From NCBI RefSeq assembly GCF_008033135.1, contig NZ_CP041335.1, forward strand, positions 3,663,925-3,727,924: 64,000 nt of DNA, written 5' to 3'. The DNA comes from Chitinolyticbacter meiyuanensis (lineage in GTDB: Bacteria; Pseudomonadota; Gammaproteobacteria; Burkholderiales; Chitinibacteraceae). How positions within the stretch are numbered: position 1 is the stretch's first letter; each line of letters starts with the position of its first letter. Under the pieces are notes generated by a model. It saw nothing but the letters and a program-made list of their open reading frames with translations, searched no databases and had not been told where the DNA came from. The position numbers and the translations under genes are program-made. Positions 29,482-37,292 of this stretch are shown in pieces.

Positions 29482-30482
29482 CAGGCCAGCATCTCCATCC
29501 AGGCCACCGATTGCGTGACCGTGCCGTCGCGGCCGACCACGCGTGCGGCCAGCCGCTGCTGGTCCGCCAGCGCAATTGCCGTTGCCGGCGGCAGCACCGT
29601 CAGCGCAGTGGCCCAGGCATCGGCCAGCATGCACTCCCGGTGCAGTACGGTCACGGCGGCCGGCGCTTCAAGCAGCGGTGCGCCGGTTTTCGGGTCCAGC
29701 GTATGGGCGTAGTAGCGCCCCGCATGCTGAAAGCCGCGGTGATAATCCCCGGACGTCGCAACCGACAGGCCGTGCAGCGCCACCATGGCAGGGGCCAGCG
29801 CGATACCGTGCGGCGCCTCCAGCTCCACCCACCACGGCTGGCCATCAGGCTTGATGCCGAAGCCGCGCAACTCGCCGCCGACCTCGATCAGATGACTGGG
29901 GTAACCAAGCCGCGCCAGCGCTAGCGCCAGCCGGTCCACCGCGTACCCCTTGGCAATGCCGGAAAAATCCAGCGCGAGGCCACCGGGCTGCTGAGCGCGG
30001 TGCGTCGCCAGCTCGAGCTGCAGGTGCTGCCAGCCACTGCGTGCCCGGGCGGCGTCTACCTCCGCCTCGCTTGGCGGCGCAGCGCGCGGGCCGGGCGGGC
30101 CAAAGCCCCACAGGTCGATCAGCGCACCGAGCGTGGGATCGAACGCGCCATCACTGAGCCGCGCCAAGGCCAGCCCGGTGCTCAGCACCTGCCAGAACGG
30201 CTCGGGCAGCACATGCCAGCTCCCAGCAGCGGCATGGTTGAAACGGCACAACAGGCTGTCCGGTTGCCAGTGGCTCATCTGGGCGACGACGAGACCCAGC
30301 TCTGCCTGCAGCACCGCCTCGATGCTCGCGAGATCACAACGGGCCGGGCCGCAGAAGCGGACCGACCACGTCGTACCCATGGTCTGGCCGGCGAGCGCGT
30401 GCACCGTCCCGGCGAGCGGCTGCGGCACGAAGGCCGCCGGCTCGACCGGGATCAGCAACTGGCGCTCGACGGCGAGACTCAC
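29481..30482 (-). CDS. apbE: FAD:protein FMN transferase (ApbE family)
   Basis: A 333-residue flavin transferase that splits FAD and attaches FMN covalently to a Thr/Ser in target proteins. Family features seen are GQTMGTTWSVRF near the N-terminus, LDFSGIAKGYAVDRLA, VEVGGELRGFG-type (IEVGGELRGFGIKPDG) and the metal-site tail HTLDPKTGAPL followed by ADAWATAL. No obvious signal peptide precedes the domain, so export is uncertain. The likely substrate is encoded two genes upstream: the DUF2271 protein with a DGVSGAT motif. Start overlaps the DUF4198 stop by 4 bp. Confidence 0.93.
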   Translation of the reverse strand: MSLAVERQLLIPVEPAAFVPQPLAGTVHALAGQTMGTTWSVRFCGPARCDLASIEAVLQAELGLVVAQMSHWQPDSLLCRFNHAAAGSWHVLPEPFWQVLSTGLALARLSDGAFDPTLGALIDLWGFGPPGPRAAPPSEAEVDAARARSGWQHLQLELATHRAQQPGGLALDFSGIAKGYAVDRLALALARLGYPSHLIEVGGELRGFGIKPDGQPWWVELEAPHGIALAPAMVALHGLSVATSGDYHRGFQHAGRYYAHTLDPKTGAPLLEAPAAVTVLHRECMLADAWATALTVLPPATAIALADQQRLAARVVGRDGTVTQSVAWMEMLA

Positions 30483-31279
30483 TGCGGCAGCACTTCCAGC
30501 GTGGCGGTGTAGGCGAGGCTACGCTGCTTGGCGGCCTTCACGCTGACCTTGTCGTCCTGCACATCCGCATCGAGCCAGTACATGCCGGCCTGCGGGAAGG
30601 CAACGGCGAACTTGCCATCCTTGTCAGTGGTGACCTTGATCTCGTCCTGCGCATTGCGATAGCGGCGCTCACCGCGCACCAGCGTGACTTCAACACCCGC
30701 AGCCGGCTTGCCATCGACCAGGAACTGGAAGCTGGCCTTTTCGGCGGCGATCAGGTCATTCGGATGGGTGATGGGCTGCAGCTCCAGGCCCTTGCCGCTG
30801 ACCTTCAACGCCGACGGCGCACCGACCGACACGAAGCTTTCCAGGCGGCTGATGGTTTCCGACACCTGCAGGTCCGGCGCATCGGCCGGCACTTCCTTGG
30901 CAAAGGCCTCGGCAGTGCCCATCCAGCGCTTGGGCTTGTCGCCTTCCTTCCAGTTGGCACGGATGCCGGCGCGGACCAGCTCCAGGCGATAGGTACCCTT
31001 CTGTTCCAGCTTCACGTCGAAGGTCGAGCGCAGCTCTCCCTTGCTGACGTTCGCGGGCGCCACCTTGCTGCCATCCGGCGCAACGATGACCAGCGGCTCG
31101 ATGGCGAGCGGGCGATGGTTGAAGTGGAACATGTCGTTCGATACGGCGGCATCGACGGTGATCCACTGCGGCGACGACAGCACGGTGCTGGACGGCACCA
31201 TCCAGTAGCTGTGCGCCTGGGCTGCGGTGGAAACGGCAAGGGCGGCGGCCAGCGCCAACAGCTTGAATGTACGTTGCAT
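30479..31279 (-). CDS. DUF4198 periplasmic protein
   Basis: A 266-residue secreted protein: signal peptide ending AAQAHSYWMVPSS, with the conserved His just after the predicted cleavage site, then beta-rich DUF4198. The family is found near transition-metal uptake genes, where the free N-terminal His may bind metal. Here it belongs to the DUF2271-ApbE-flavoprotein operon, 23 bp downstream of the DUF2271 gene and overlapping apbE. Its role in the iron system is inferred from context. Confidence 0.88.
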   Translation of the reverse strand: MQRTFKLLALAAALAVSTAAQAHSYWMVPSSTVLSSPQWITVDAAVSNDMFHFNHRPLAIEPLVIVAPDGSKVAPANVSKGELRSTFDVKLEQKGTYRLELVRAGIRANWKEGDKPKRWMGTAEAFAKEVPADAPDLQVSETISRLESFVSVGAPSALKVSGKGLELQPITHPNDLIAAEKASFQFLVDGKPAAGVEVTLVRGERRYRNAQDEIKVTTDKDGKFAVAFPQAGMYWLDADVQDDKVSVKAAKQRSLAYTATLEVLPQ

Positions 31280-31302
31280 CAGGATTTCCTCCAGGGGAAC
31301 GA

Positions 31303-31830
31303 TCAGGGCTTGAGTTGCAGCGAAACAGCGCCGAGCTCTTCCTTGCCCTCGGCCTTCAGGGACTGGGCGCCCTTGGGCGGCCAGGTGAACGGCACACGCA
31401 CCAGCTCGCGGCCGCCCACTTCGCGTGCGGCTTCCACCACCAGCTGGTAGTCACCTGCCGGCAGCTTGGCGAACGGAGCCTTGCCTTCGGTGAAGGACAG
31501 GCCATGCTCGCCAGCCGGTTTGGTCGCGCCGGAAACGCCATCGAACGGCATGTTCAACTCACGCCCACCCTTGCGCCACCACTGGCGCAGATCCTTCAAC
31601 CACTTGGTGCCCTTGCCTTCCGGGCCATCGCTTTGCTGATACCACACCGCCAGATGCGTCGCGGTACTTTGATCCGGGCGCTCCAGCCAGACCGCGACAT
31701 AGGGGCGGTGGTACTCGGCCACGTTGAGGCGCGGGATCTCGACCTTGACGTCGATGCCGGCGGCGAACGCCTGGCCGCCCCAGGTGGCGCTGATCAGGGC
31801 CGGCAAAGTCGCCGGCAACCACTTCTGCAT
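31303..31830 (-). CDS. DUF2271 periplasmic protein with predicted FMN-attachment motif
   Basis: A 175-residue protein with an N-terminal export signal (ending QAFAAG) and a DUF2271 domain (IDVKVEIPRLNVAEYHRPYV...). Residues 97-103 are DGVSGAT, matching the DxxSGAT-type motif on which ApbE installs FMN in NqrC/RnfG-like proteins; Thr103 would carry the flavin. The motif is encoded at 31522-31542. It sits between the PepSY membrane protein and DUF4198/ApbE, making it the likely periplasmic electron carrier of the operon. The flavinylation is a prediction. Confidence 0.88.
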   Translation of the reverse strand: MQKWLPATLPALISATWGGQAFAAGIDVKVEIPRLNVAEYHRPYVAVWLERPDQSTATHLAVWYQQSDGPEGKGTKWLKDLRQWWRKGGRELNMPFDGVSGATKPAGEHGLSFTEGKAPFAKLPAGDYQLVVEAAREVGGRELVRVPFTWPPKGAQSLKAEGKEELGAVSLQLKP

Positions 31831-31848
31831 GGGTTAACTCCTCGAAGA

Positions 31849-32475
31849 TCAATGAATGAATGCAATCGCCAGCAACAACGGCACGACCAACCCCAGGGCC
31901 ACCAGCGGCCAAGTGGTGGGGCGGTTGCCGGCATGCAGGTGCAACAGGAACAAACCGGTAATACAGAACACCAGCGCGGTGCCGGCGAAGATGTCGATGA
32001 ACCAGGCCCAGGCCCGGCCCGCATTGCGGCCCTTGTGCAGGTCATTGAAGTAGGCGATCCAGCCGCGATCAGTGAGCTCGTAGCTCACGTCGCCGCTGGC
32101 ACGATCGATGGTCAGCCAAGCGTCGCCGCCAGGGCGCGGCAGCGAGACGTAGACTTCGTCCTCGGACCACTCGCCGATCTTGCCGGCCACATCATCTGCC
32201 AGCTGTGCCGACAACCATCCGGCGATCGCCGCCGGCAGCGGCTGCCTGGCCTCCTGCGGCCCCTTCGCCAACTGGGCCAGCAGCGGCGCCGGCAGGCTGG
32301 CCGTCCGGTTCACCACTTGGGGTTCGGTCTCGATATCGGCGGCGTGATTCAGCGTGATGCCGGTCGCAACGAACAGCAGCATGCCGATCAGGCAGATGGC
32401 CGAGCTGATCCAGTGCCAGCGGTGCAGGTGCTTGAGCCAGAACGAACGCGATTGCCGGTCGGAAACGGATTTCAT
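31849..32475 (-). CDS. PepSY-associated transmembrane protein
   Basis: A 208-residue inner-membrane protein. After KHLHRWHWISSAICLIGMLL (helix 1, preceded by a His-rich HLHRWHW) comes a periplasmic PepSY-like region (about 60-150), then two C-terminal helices (AWAWFIDIFAGTALVFCITG and WPLVALGLVVPLLLAIAF). Histidines flanking the helices could ligate heme or carry electrons. The position directly upstream of the DUF2271 gene fits a trans-membrane electron conduit. Start chosen at MKSVSDRQSRSFW; an upstream ATG 11 codons earlier is possible. Confidence 0.88.
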   Translation of the reverse strand: MKSVSDRQSRSFWLKHLHRWHWISSAICLIGMLLFVATGITLNHAADIETEPQVVNRTASLPAPLLAQLAKGPQEARQPLPAAIAGWLSAQLADDVAGKIGEWSEDEVYVSLPRPGGDAWLTIDRASGDVSYELTDRGWIAYFNDLHKGRNAGRAWAWFIDIFAGTALVFCITGLFLLHLHAGNRPTTWPLVALGLVVPLLLAIAFIH

Positions 32476-32578
32476 TGCAGGATGGGATGAGAGCGCAGCG
32501 CGCATCAACGCGCGGGCGCTGCGTCAGGTTGACAATAACAAGAACGATTTTTACTTGGCTTTACGCCGGCGTGCCGTC

Positions 32579-33256
32579 TCACAGCTCCGCCCATTGCCGC
32601 AGCAGGTTGTGATAGTGGCTGGTCAGCGCCACCACCTCGGGGTTGTCGCCCAGCTGGCCGCGCAAGCGCTGGATGGTCTGATCGAGCTCGAACAGCATGC
32701 CGCGGCGGCCATCGTCACGCACCATGCTCTGCAGCCAGAAGAACGACGCGATGCGTGCGCCGCGGGTGACCGGCGATACGCAATGCAGGCTGGACGACGG
32801 ATACAGCACCAGATCACCCGCGGGCAACTTCACCTCGTGCTGGCCGTAGGTATCGTTCACGATCAATTCGCCGCCGTCGTATTCGTCCGGCTCGGCGAGG
32901 AACAGCGTGCACGACAGGTCGGTGCGTAGCGTGCCACCGCCCGGCAGGCCGCGTACCGAGCCATCGACGTGAAAACCGTAGTGCTCGCCGCCTTCGTAGC
33001 GGTTGAACAGCGGCGGCACCGTACGCAAGGGCAGGGCCGCCGAGAAATAGAGCGGCTGCTGCGCCAGCGCCTGCAGGATGACTGTGCCCCAGTGCTGCGC
33101 CAGCGGCGAGCCTTCGGCCAGCTGGCGATTCTGCTTGACCCCCGCTCCTTGCGGCCCGACGGTCTGGCGCCCGTCGACCCAATCCGTGGCATCAAGATCG
33201 GCGCGAATGGCGCGCACCTGGTCGGCAGTCAGAACCTGGGGAATGTGCAGCAGCAT
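32579..33256 (-). CDS. piuC: PKHD-type Fe(II)/2-oxoglutarate hydroxylase (PiuC/YbiX family)
   Basis: A 225-residue oxygenase beginning [20 protein letters not shown]. The iron ligands are His96 and Asp98 in [11 protein letters not shown] and His158 in [15 protein letters not shown], whose Arg168 binds 2-oxoglutarate. PiuC genes typically sit beside TonB-dependent siderophore receptors (PiuA), as here, and are iron-repressed; their substrate, possibly the siderophore or receptor, is unknown. It lies 78 bp downstream of the receptor gene. Confidence 0.92.
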   Translation of the reverse strand: MLLHIPQVLTADQVRAIRADLDATDWVDGRQTVGPQGAGVKQNRQLAEGSPLAQHWGTVILQALAQQPLYFSAALPLRTVPPLFNRYEGGEHYGFHVDGSVRGLPGGGTLRTDLSCTLFLAEPDEYDGGELIVNDTYGQHEVKLPAGDLVLYPSSSLHCVSPVTRGARIASFFWLQSMVRDDGRRGMLFELDQTIQRLRGQLGDNPEVVALTSHYHNLLRQWAEL

Positions 33257-33334
33257 GATGGCTTTCCTTGCCGGCGCCACCAATGCCAACGCCGCCTCGG
33301 CAAGAGGCGGCGTGGCAGCGGCGAGCCGAAGCGC

Positions 33335-35629
33335 TTAGAACGCGAAGTTGGCAGTCAGGCGAGCCGAACGCGGCGTGCCCGGGGTATAGCGATAACCGCT
33401 CTTGTTGATCGCAGCGACGTAGTCTTCGTCGAACAGGTTATACAGGTTCAGCTGCAGATCGACGTTCTTGGTTACGGCATACGATGCCATCGCATCCACC
33501 ACCCAATAGGCTTCCGCGTACTTCGGCGTGCCCACGGCGCCATCCTTGCCGCGCTGCAGCTTACCGACGTAGCGCGCGCCACCGCCCACGGTCAGGCCAT
33601 GGCCGAAGTTGTAGGAAGTCCAGGAGGTGAAGGCGTTCTTCGGGGTGTAGTTCAAGTCGCGGCTATCCGCATCGTTGCCGACGCTGGCGCCGCTCAACAC
33701 CTTGGTATCCATCACCGTGAAACCCGCGCTGACGCCCCAGTTCTTGGTGATCTGGCCCACCACGCCCAGCTCGACACCCTGAACGCGCTTCTTGCCAGTC
33801 TGGTAGTACTGCAAGTCGACTGGATCCTGCTCGATCTCGTTGCGCACCACCGTGCGGTAGACCGCAGCGGTCAACGACAATTGCTGATCCAGCAGGTCCC
33901 ACTTGGTGCCAAGTTCAGCGGTCTCCGCCTCTTGTGGCTCGTAGTTCGGGTTGCCAGCGTTGTTCGCGCTGCTCGACAGCGTGAAATTGGAGCCGCCCGG
34001 GGGCTGCTGCGAGGTAGCGAAGTTGACGTAGATCGAGCCATTGGGCGCCGGCTTGTACAGCGCGCCGAGCTTCCAGTTGAAGAGATTGTCCGAATCCTTG
34101 AGATCCGCAGCCGTCACCAGAGAGCCGGTCAGCGCGCCCCCGCAAGGGATCGCGCTGTTGCCGGTACCACCGCAAGCCGCGATATTCTGGTACGTGGTCT
34201 TGTAGTGCTCCAGACGCACGCCACCATTCACCTGCCACTGCTCGTTGATCTTGATGGTATCGAACAGGTAGGCCGCTACGGTGCGGGTTTCGCCGTCAGC
34301 ATGCCCGCCATTCTTTTCCCAGCGAAGGCCACTGACATTAGGATCCGGGTCATACAGGTTGGCAGCCGGCCAAGCGCCGGTACGCACCACTGAATAATTG
34401 GTCTGCTGCTCGCTGGTAAGTTCCAGGCCCGCGCTGATGTCGTGCACCAAGGCGCCGGTTGCCACCGTGGCATTCAGGTTGGTCTGGTTGGTCAGGATCT
34501 CGTTGACCTGGTTCTTGTTGGTCGGAGTGCTACGTGCCAGCGTCCAGGTCGAGGGATCGACCGGATTAGGCGTCAACAGGTTGGCTGCCGTGCCCATGAA
34601 AGCGGTCAGCAGATAGTCCTGACGGGTCTTGCCCCAACGGGTGGTGTTGCGCACCGTCGCATTCGGCGACAGATCGTGCTCCAGCGTCAGCGTCAGCATG
34701 TCGGTACGCACATCGTCGAAATCGGACGTGGTGCCGTAGAAGTTTTCCGGGTTGACCTTGCCAGCGTTGGTGAGGAAAGGACGAGCCGGATCGGGGCTGG
34801 TGTAGCCCGGCAGACCGATCGTCGGTACGCCACCATCCGGCATATTGTTCTGTTGCACGTGCAATACGTCGAAATACGCGCGCGTCGACGAACCAAGGCC
34901 ATAGGCCAGCGAAGCGGCCACGCCCCAGCGATCGTTCTCGACCTCGTCGCGGCCATCCACGCCAGCCTTCTGGCCCATCACATTCACACGCATCGCCGCG
35001 CCTTCCACCGCGGTGATGGCACGGTTCAGGTCGGCAGTGGCGCGCAGGTAGTCGTCACCCACAGCCAGCGAGCCGGAACTGGCATCATCCTTGCCCGCGC
35101 GCTTGGTCACCAGATTGATGGCGCCGGTCGGCGCGCTACGACCATAGTCGGTACCAGCCGGCCCCTTGGTGACTTCCACCGAGGTGATGTTGAACATATC
35201 GCGGGACACCGAGCCCAGATCGCGCACGCCATCCACATAAATGCTGCTCGAGCTGTCGAAGCCACGCATGTAGATTGCATCGCCGGTATTGGTGTTACCG
35301 TTCTCGCCGAGGAAGAAGGTGCTCACGCCCGGGCTGTTGCGCAGCGCTTCGGTCAGCGTGGTGGCACCTTGCTCCTTGATCAGTTCTTCCGTGATCACGG
35401 AGATGGTCTGGGTGGTATTGATCAGTGGCTCGGTAAACTTGGGCGACGATACGCGGTCCGCCTTGTATTCGGCCTGCTCGGTCGGCGCGCTCACCGTCAC
35501 TGTGGGCAGCGTGGTTTCAGCGGCAACGACCGCGCCAGGAACGGCGAGTGCAAGCAGCGTGGCGGCAGTGGTGGATTTGAGAACGGGCGCGGCTTGCGCA
35601 CCGTGTTTGCGGCTACGGATGTAGGCCAT
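33335..35629 (-). CDS. TonB-dependent siderophore receptor
   Basis: A 764-residue outer-membrane receptor. After a signal peptide (about 1-37, ending GAVVAAE) come a TonB-box-like TLPTVTVSA, a plug domain (QTISVITEELIKEQGATTLT ... GVRDLGSVSRDMFNITSVEV) and a 22-strand barrel ending in aromatic Phe (SARLTANFAF). It resembles catecholate receptors of the Fiu/PiuA type. A Fur-box-like palindrome lies upstream at 35720-35738. It heads the iron operon with piuC and the electron-transfer genes. Ligand class is inferred from the piuC linkage. Confidence 0.93.
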   Translation of the reverse strand: MAYIRSRKHGAQAAPVLKSTTAATLLALAVPGAVVAAETTLPTVTVSAPTEQAEYKADRVSSPKFTEPLINTTQTISVITEELIKEQGATTLTEALRNSPGVSTFFLGENGNTNTGDAIYMRGFDSSSSIYVDGVRDLGSVSRDMFNITSVEVTKGPAGTDYGRSAPTGAINLVTKRAGKDDASSGSLAVGDDYLRATADLNRAITAVEGAAMRVNVMGQKAGVDGRDEVENDRWGVAASLAYGLGSSTRAYFDVLHVQQNNMPDGGVPTIGLPGYTSPDPARPFLTNAGKVNPENFYGTTSDFDDVRTDMLTLTLEHDLSPNATVRNTTRWGKTRQDYLLTAFMGTAANLLTPNPVDPSTWTLARSTPTNKNQVNEILTNQTNLNATVATGALVHDISAGLELTSEQQTNYSVVRTGAWPAANLYDPDPNVSGLRWEKNGGHADGETRTVAAYLFDTIKINEQWQVNGGVRLEHYKTTYQNIAACGGTGNSAIPCGGALTGSLVTAADLKDSDNLFNWKLGALYKPAPNGSIYVNFATSQQPPGGSNFTLSSSANNAGNPNYEPQEAETAELGTKWDLLDQQLSLTAAVYRTVVRNEIEQDPVDLQYYQTGKKRVQGVELGVVGQITKNWGVSAGFTVMDTKVLSGASVGNDADSRDLNYTPKNAFTSWTSYNFGHGLTVGGGARYVGKLQRGKDGAVGTPKYAEAYWVVDAMASYAVTKNVDLQLNLYNLFDEDYVAAINKSGYRYTPGTPRSARLTANFAF

Positions 35630-35719
35630 GGTGAAGCTCCCTGAACGTGTTATCTCTGAGCGATGACGTTGTAACCACGTCATTCGGAATGCGAATTTTT
35701 CGCAATTGTAACAAAGAAG

Positions 35720-35738
35720 ATGAGAATTTTTCTCATTT
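35720..35738. promoter_or_regulatory. Fur-box-like operator upstream of the siderophore receptor
   Basis: GATGAGAATTTTTCTCATT, read on the other strand, matches 11 of 19 positions of the classical GATAATGATAATCATTATC consensus and is itself palindromic (ATGAGAA/TTCTCAT). It lies about 90 bp upstream of the receptor ATG in an AT-rich stretch. Confidence 0.6.
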
Positions 35739-35765
35739 ATTTTTCGTTATGAACAGGAAAGCATT

Positions 35766-35807
35766 TAGAAAGCAAAAGGGCGCAACCTTGCGCCCTTTTG
35801 CTTTCCT
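35766..35807 (-). terminator. Terminator of tonB
   Basis: An 18-bp perfect inverted repeat: GAAAGCAAAAGGGCGCAA (35768-35785) with its complement at 35788-35805. It lies between the tonB stop and the receptor promoter region. Confidence 0.8.
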
Positions 35808-35824
35808 TGTGGACTGCGCCGCGA

Positions 35825-36487
35825 TCAGCTGTCGAGCTGGAACCGCACTGGCACGTTCACCGTCGCCTCTACCGCTTCCTTGCCTCGCATCGCCGGCTTG
35901 AAACGCCAGCGCTTCACCACATCAAGCGCCGCATTATCCAGCCGGCTAAAACCACTGCTCCTGGCAAGCTCAGTCGATACGGGCAGGCCTGCCTCACTGA
36001 CGCGTACACGGACCACTACCGTGCCCTCTTCGCGCAACAGCTGGGACTGGCGTGGGTAGGAGGGCTTGGGGTTGTTGAGATAGGCCGCATTGAACACCGG
36101 CTCGCTGAGTGGCGTTTCCGCTGCGGGCGCTGGTGCCGGTGCCGGAGCGGGCGCTGGTGCGGGAACAGGGGCTGGCGCCGGGGCCGGCTCAGCGGGCGGC
36201 ACCACCGGGGAATTCTCCGTCGGCGGCGCCTTGAGCGGTGCGGGTTGCTGCACCTTGGGCGGAGACTTCTTCGGCTGAGGGCGGGGCTGCGGCTTCGGCG
36301 GCTCGGGCTGCGCCTTAGGCGCAGGCGGCTCCGGGCGTGGAGGTGCCGGCAATTCGACATAGGTCAGTACCGGCATCACCACTGGTTCCGGCGGCTTCAC
36401 CAGCCCAGCAGCGTGCAAGGCTGCATAGATCAGGACGACGTGAGCGGCAACGACGCCGCCCACGACCACATAGCGATTCGTAGACAT
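35825..36487 (-). CDS. tonB: Energy transducer TonB
   Basis: A 220-residue protein: N-terminal membrane anchor (VVVGGVVAAHVVLIYAALHA), a long Pro-rich spacer including an (Ala-Pro) stretch around residues 100-123, and the C-terminal TonB domain (PSYPRQSQLLREEGTVVVRV ... RWRFKPAMRG). With ExbBD it transmits the proton-motive force to outer-membrane receptors. exbBD are not in the window. A good Fur-box-like site lies 10-28 bp before the start codon, so it should be iron-repressed together with the receptor. Confidence 0.95.
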   Translation of the reverse strand: MSTNRYVVVGGVVAAHVVLIYAALHAAGLVKPPEPVVMPVLTYVELPAPPRPEPPAPKAQPEPPKPQPRPQPKKSPPKVQQPAPLKAPPTENSPVVPPAEPAPAPAPVPAPAPAPAPAPAPAAETPLSEPVFNAAYLNNPKPSYPRQSQLLREEGTVVVRVRVSEAGLPVSTELARSSGFSRLDNAALDVVKRWRFKPAMRGKEAVEATVNVPVRFQLDS

Positions 36488-36496
36488 CCCTGCATT

Positions 36497-36515
36497 CTAA
36501 ATGATAAGAATTCTC
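36497..36515. promoter_or_regulatory. Fur box upstream of tonB
   Basis: CTAAATGATAAGAATTCTC matches 14 of 19 positions of the Fur consensus GATAATGATAATCATTATC. It lies directly upstream of the tonB ATG, where it would overlap the promoter or leader. Confidence 0.72.
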
Positions 36516-36606
36516 AGCTTCAAATCATTTGCACAGCGCCCGGGTGACCGACCGGGCAAGCTTGGTTACAATGCGGCCCTGCCCCACCCTCGGGGCAGCT
36601 CAAGAC

Positions 36607-36696
36607 GGAAGCGTGGCTGAGTGGTTTAAGGCAGCGGTCTTGAAAACCGTCGGGGATTCACGTCCCCCGTGAGTTCGAATCTCACCGCTTCCGCCA
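36607..36696 (+). tRNA. tRNA-Ser (anticodon UGA)
   Basis: A 90-nt type II tRNA with encoded CCA. Acceptor GGAAGCG (36607-36613) pairs with CGCTTCC (36686-36692), discriminator G then CCA. The anticodon loop reads CT-TGA-AA, there is a long variable arm (CGGGGATTCACGTCCCCC) and a T-arm GTGAG-TTCGAAT-CTCAC. Its 3' end is the integration site of the filamentous prophage to the right. Confidence 0.97.
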
Positions 36697-36975
36697 ACTA
36701 CCCGCCATCGCCACGGCCGGGTAGAGTGCCTCGGCCAGCTGAGTCAAAAAACTCCGTCCTTCCTCCGATTGTTCCTGCTCGATAGCGACAATTTTCGTTA
36801 GAAAATCATAGCTATAGCCGAGTTCTAGCCCGACCTTCACCGTTGCGGCAGGCGTCATTCTTCCGCGCTGCTTCCAGTTCGTAACCGTGTTGTCCTTCAC
36901 ACCGCATAGTTCAGCCACGCCTCTCTGACCGTATTTACTTGCGTATTCGGTAAGCAATTCGACGCTGGTTTTCAT
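36682..36975 (-). CDS. Prophage repressor-like helix-turn-helix protein
   Basis: A 97-residue DNA-binding protein starting MKTSVELLTEYASKYGQRGV with a helix-turn-helix (VAELCGVKDNTVTNWKQRGR, about 20-40). It is divergent from the phage early genes; the gap holds two perfect 17-bp palindromes, likely its operators, so it is the probable lysogeny repressor. Its stop codon and last residues (WRKR) are encoded by the antisense of the tRNA-Ser 3' end, that is, inside the attL core. In the excised circle the frame would continue (see findings). Confidence 0.8.
   Translation of the reverse strand: MKTSVELLTEYASKYGQRGVAELCGVKDNTVTNWKQRGRMTPAATVKVGLELGYSYDFLTKIVAIEQEQSEEGRSFLTQLAEALYPAVAMAGSWRKR
36684..36697. 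repeat. attL core of the filamentous prophage (tRNA-Ser 3' end)
   Basis: ACCGCTTCCGCCAA, part of the tRNA-Ser acceptor/CCA end, recurs exactly at 45504-45517. Because the left copy completes the tRNA, the phage attachment site restores a functional tRNA gene after insertion. Confidence 0.85.
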
Positions 36976-36999
36976 TTTTGGTCCTCTAGCGCACGTTGA

Positions 37000-37016
37000 T
37001 TTCCCAGGCTGGGAAA
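37000..37016. promoter_or_regulatory. Prophage operator O1 (perfect palindrome)
   Basis: TTTCCCAGGCTGGGAAA: 7-bp arms around a 3-bp spacer. Lies 25 bp from the repressor start. Confidence 0.7.
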
Positions 37017-37037
37017 TGCTTTCATCCACCGCGTAAC

Positions 37038-37054
37038 TTTCCCACTCTGGGAAA
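37038..37054. promoter_or_regulatory. Prophage operator O2 (perfect palindrome)
   Basis: TTTCCCACTCTGGGAAA: the same 7-bp arms as O1 with a different spacer, 38 bp centre to centre. Lies between the divergent repressor and early genes. Confidence 0.7.
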
Positions 37055-37109
37055 TCCCGCTGTGTGAACTCATTCGCATCCTAAACCAGCGATTAAGTGG
37101 AAAGCCATC

Positions 37110-37292
37110 ATGAGAGCTAGCCGGACTGTTGGTCGCGACGTGCGCACGCCCCCACCGCGCCCCCAATACCGCTGCAAACGCTTCGCCATCTACAAGCGTC
37201 ACGGCTTCTACCTGACCCTCGCCACCGGCCCGCTCTCGGCCGCCTCCGGTATCTGCCACCAGTACGAAATTCCGTGCATGGGGCGCCGATGA
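37110..37292 (+). CDS. Small basic prophage protein
   Basis: A 60-residue Arg-rich protein (MRASRTVGRDVRTPPPRPQY...), first gene of the rightward early operon. It is not a known family to me. Support for coding comes from the operator-proximal position and the ATGA overlap of its stop with the next start. It may be a DNA-binding or antirepressor-like protein; this is speculation. Confidence 0.55.
   Translation: MRASRTVGRDVRTPPPRPQYRCKRFAIYKRHGFYLTLATGPLSAASGICHQYEIPCMGRR

Noticed and set aside
32521..32560. Third Fur box upstream of the PepSY gene
   Set aside because: The AT-rich stretch has too few consensus matches to call.
36090..36278. Gly/Ala repeat frame on the plus strand
   Set aside because: Antisense of the Pro/Ala-rich spacer of tonB.
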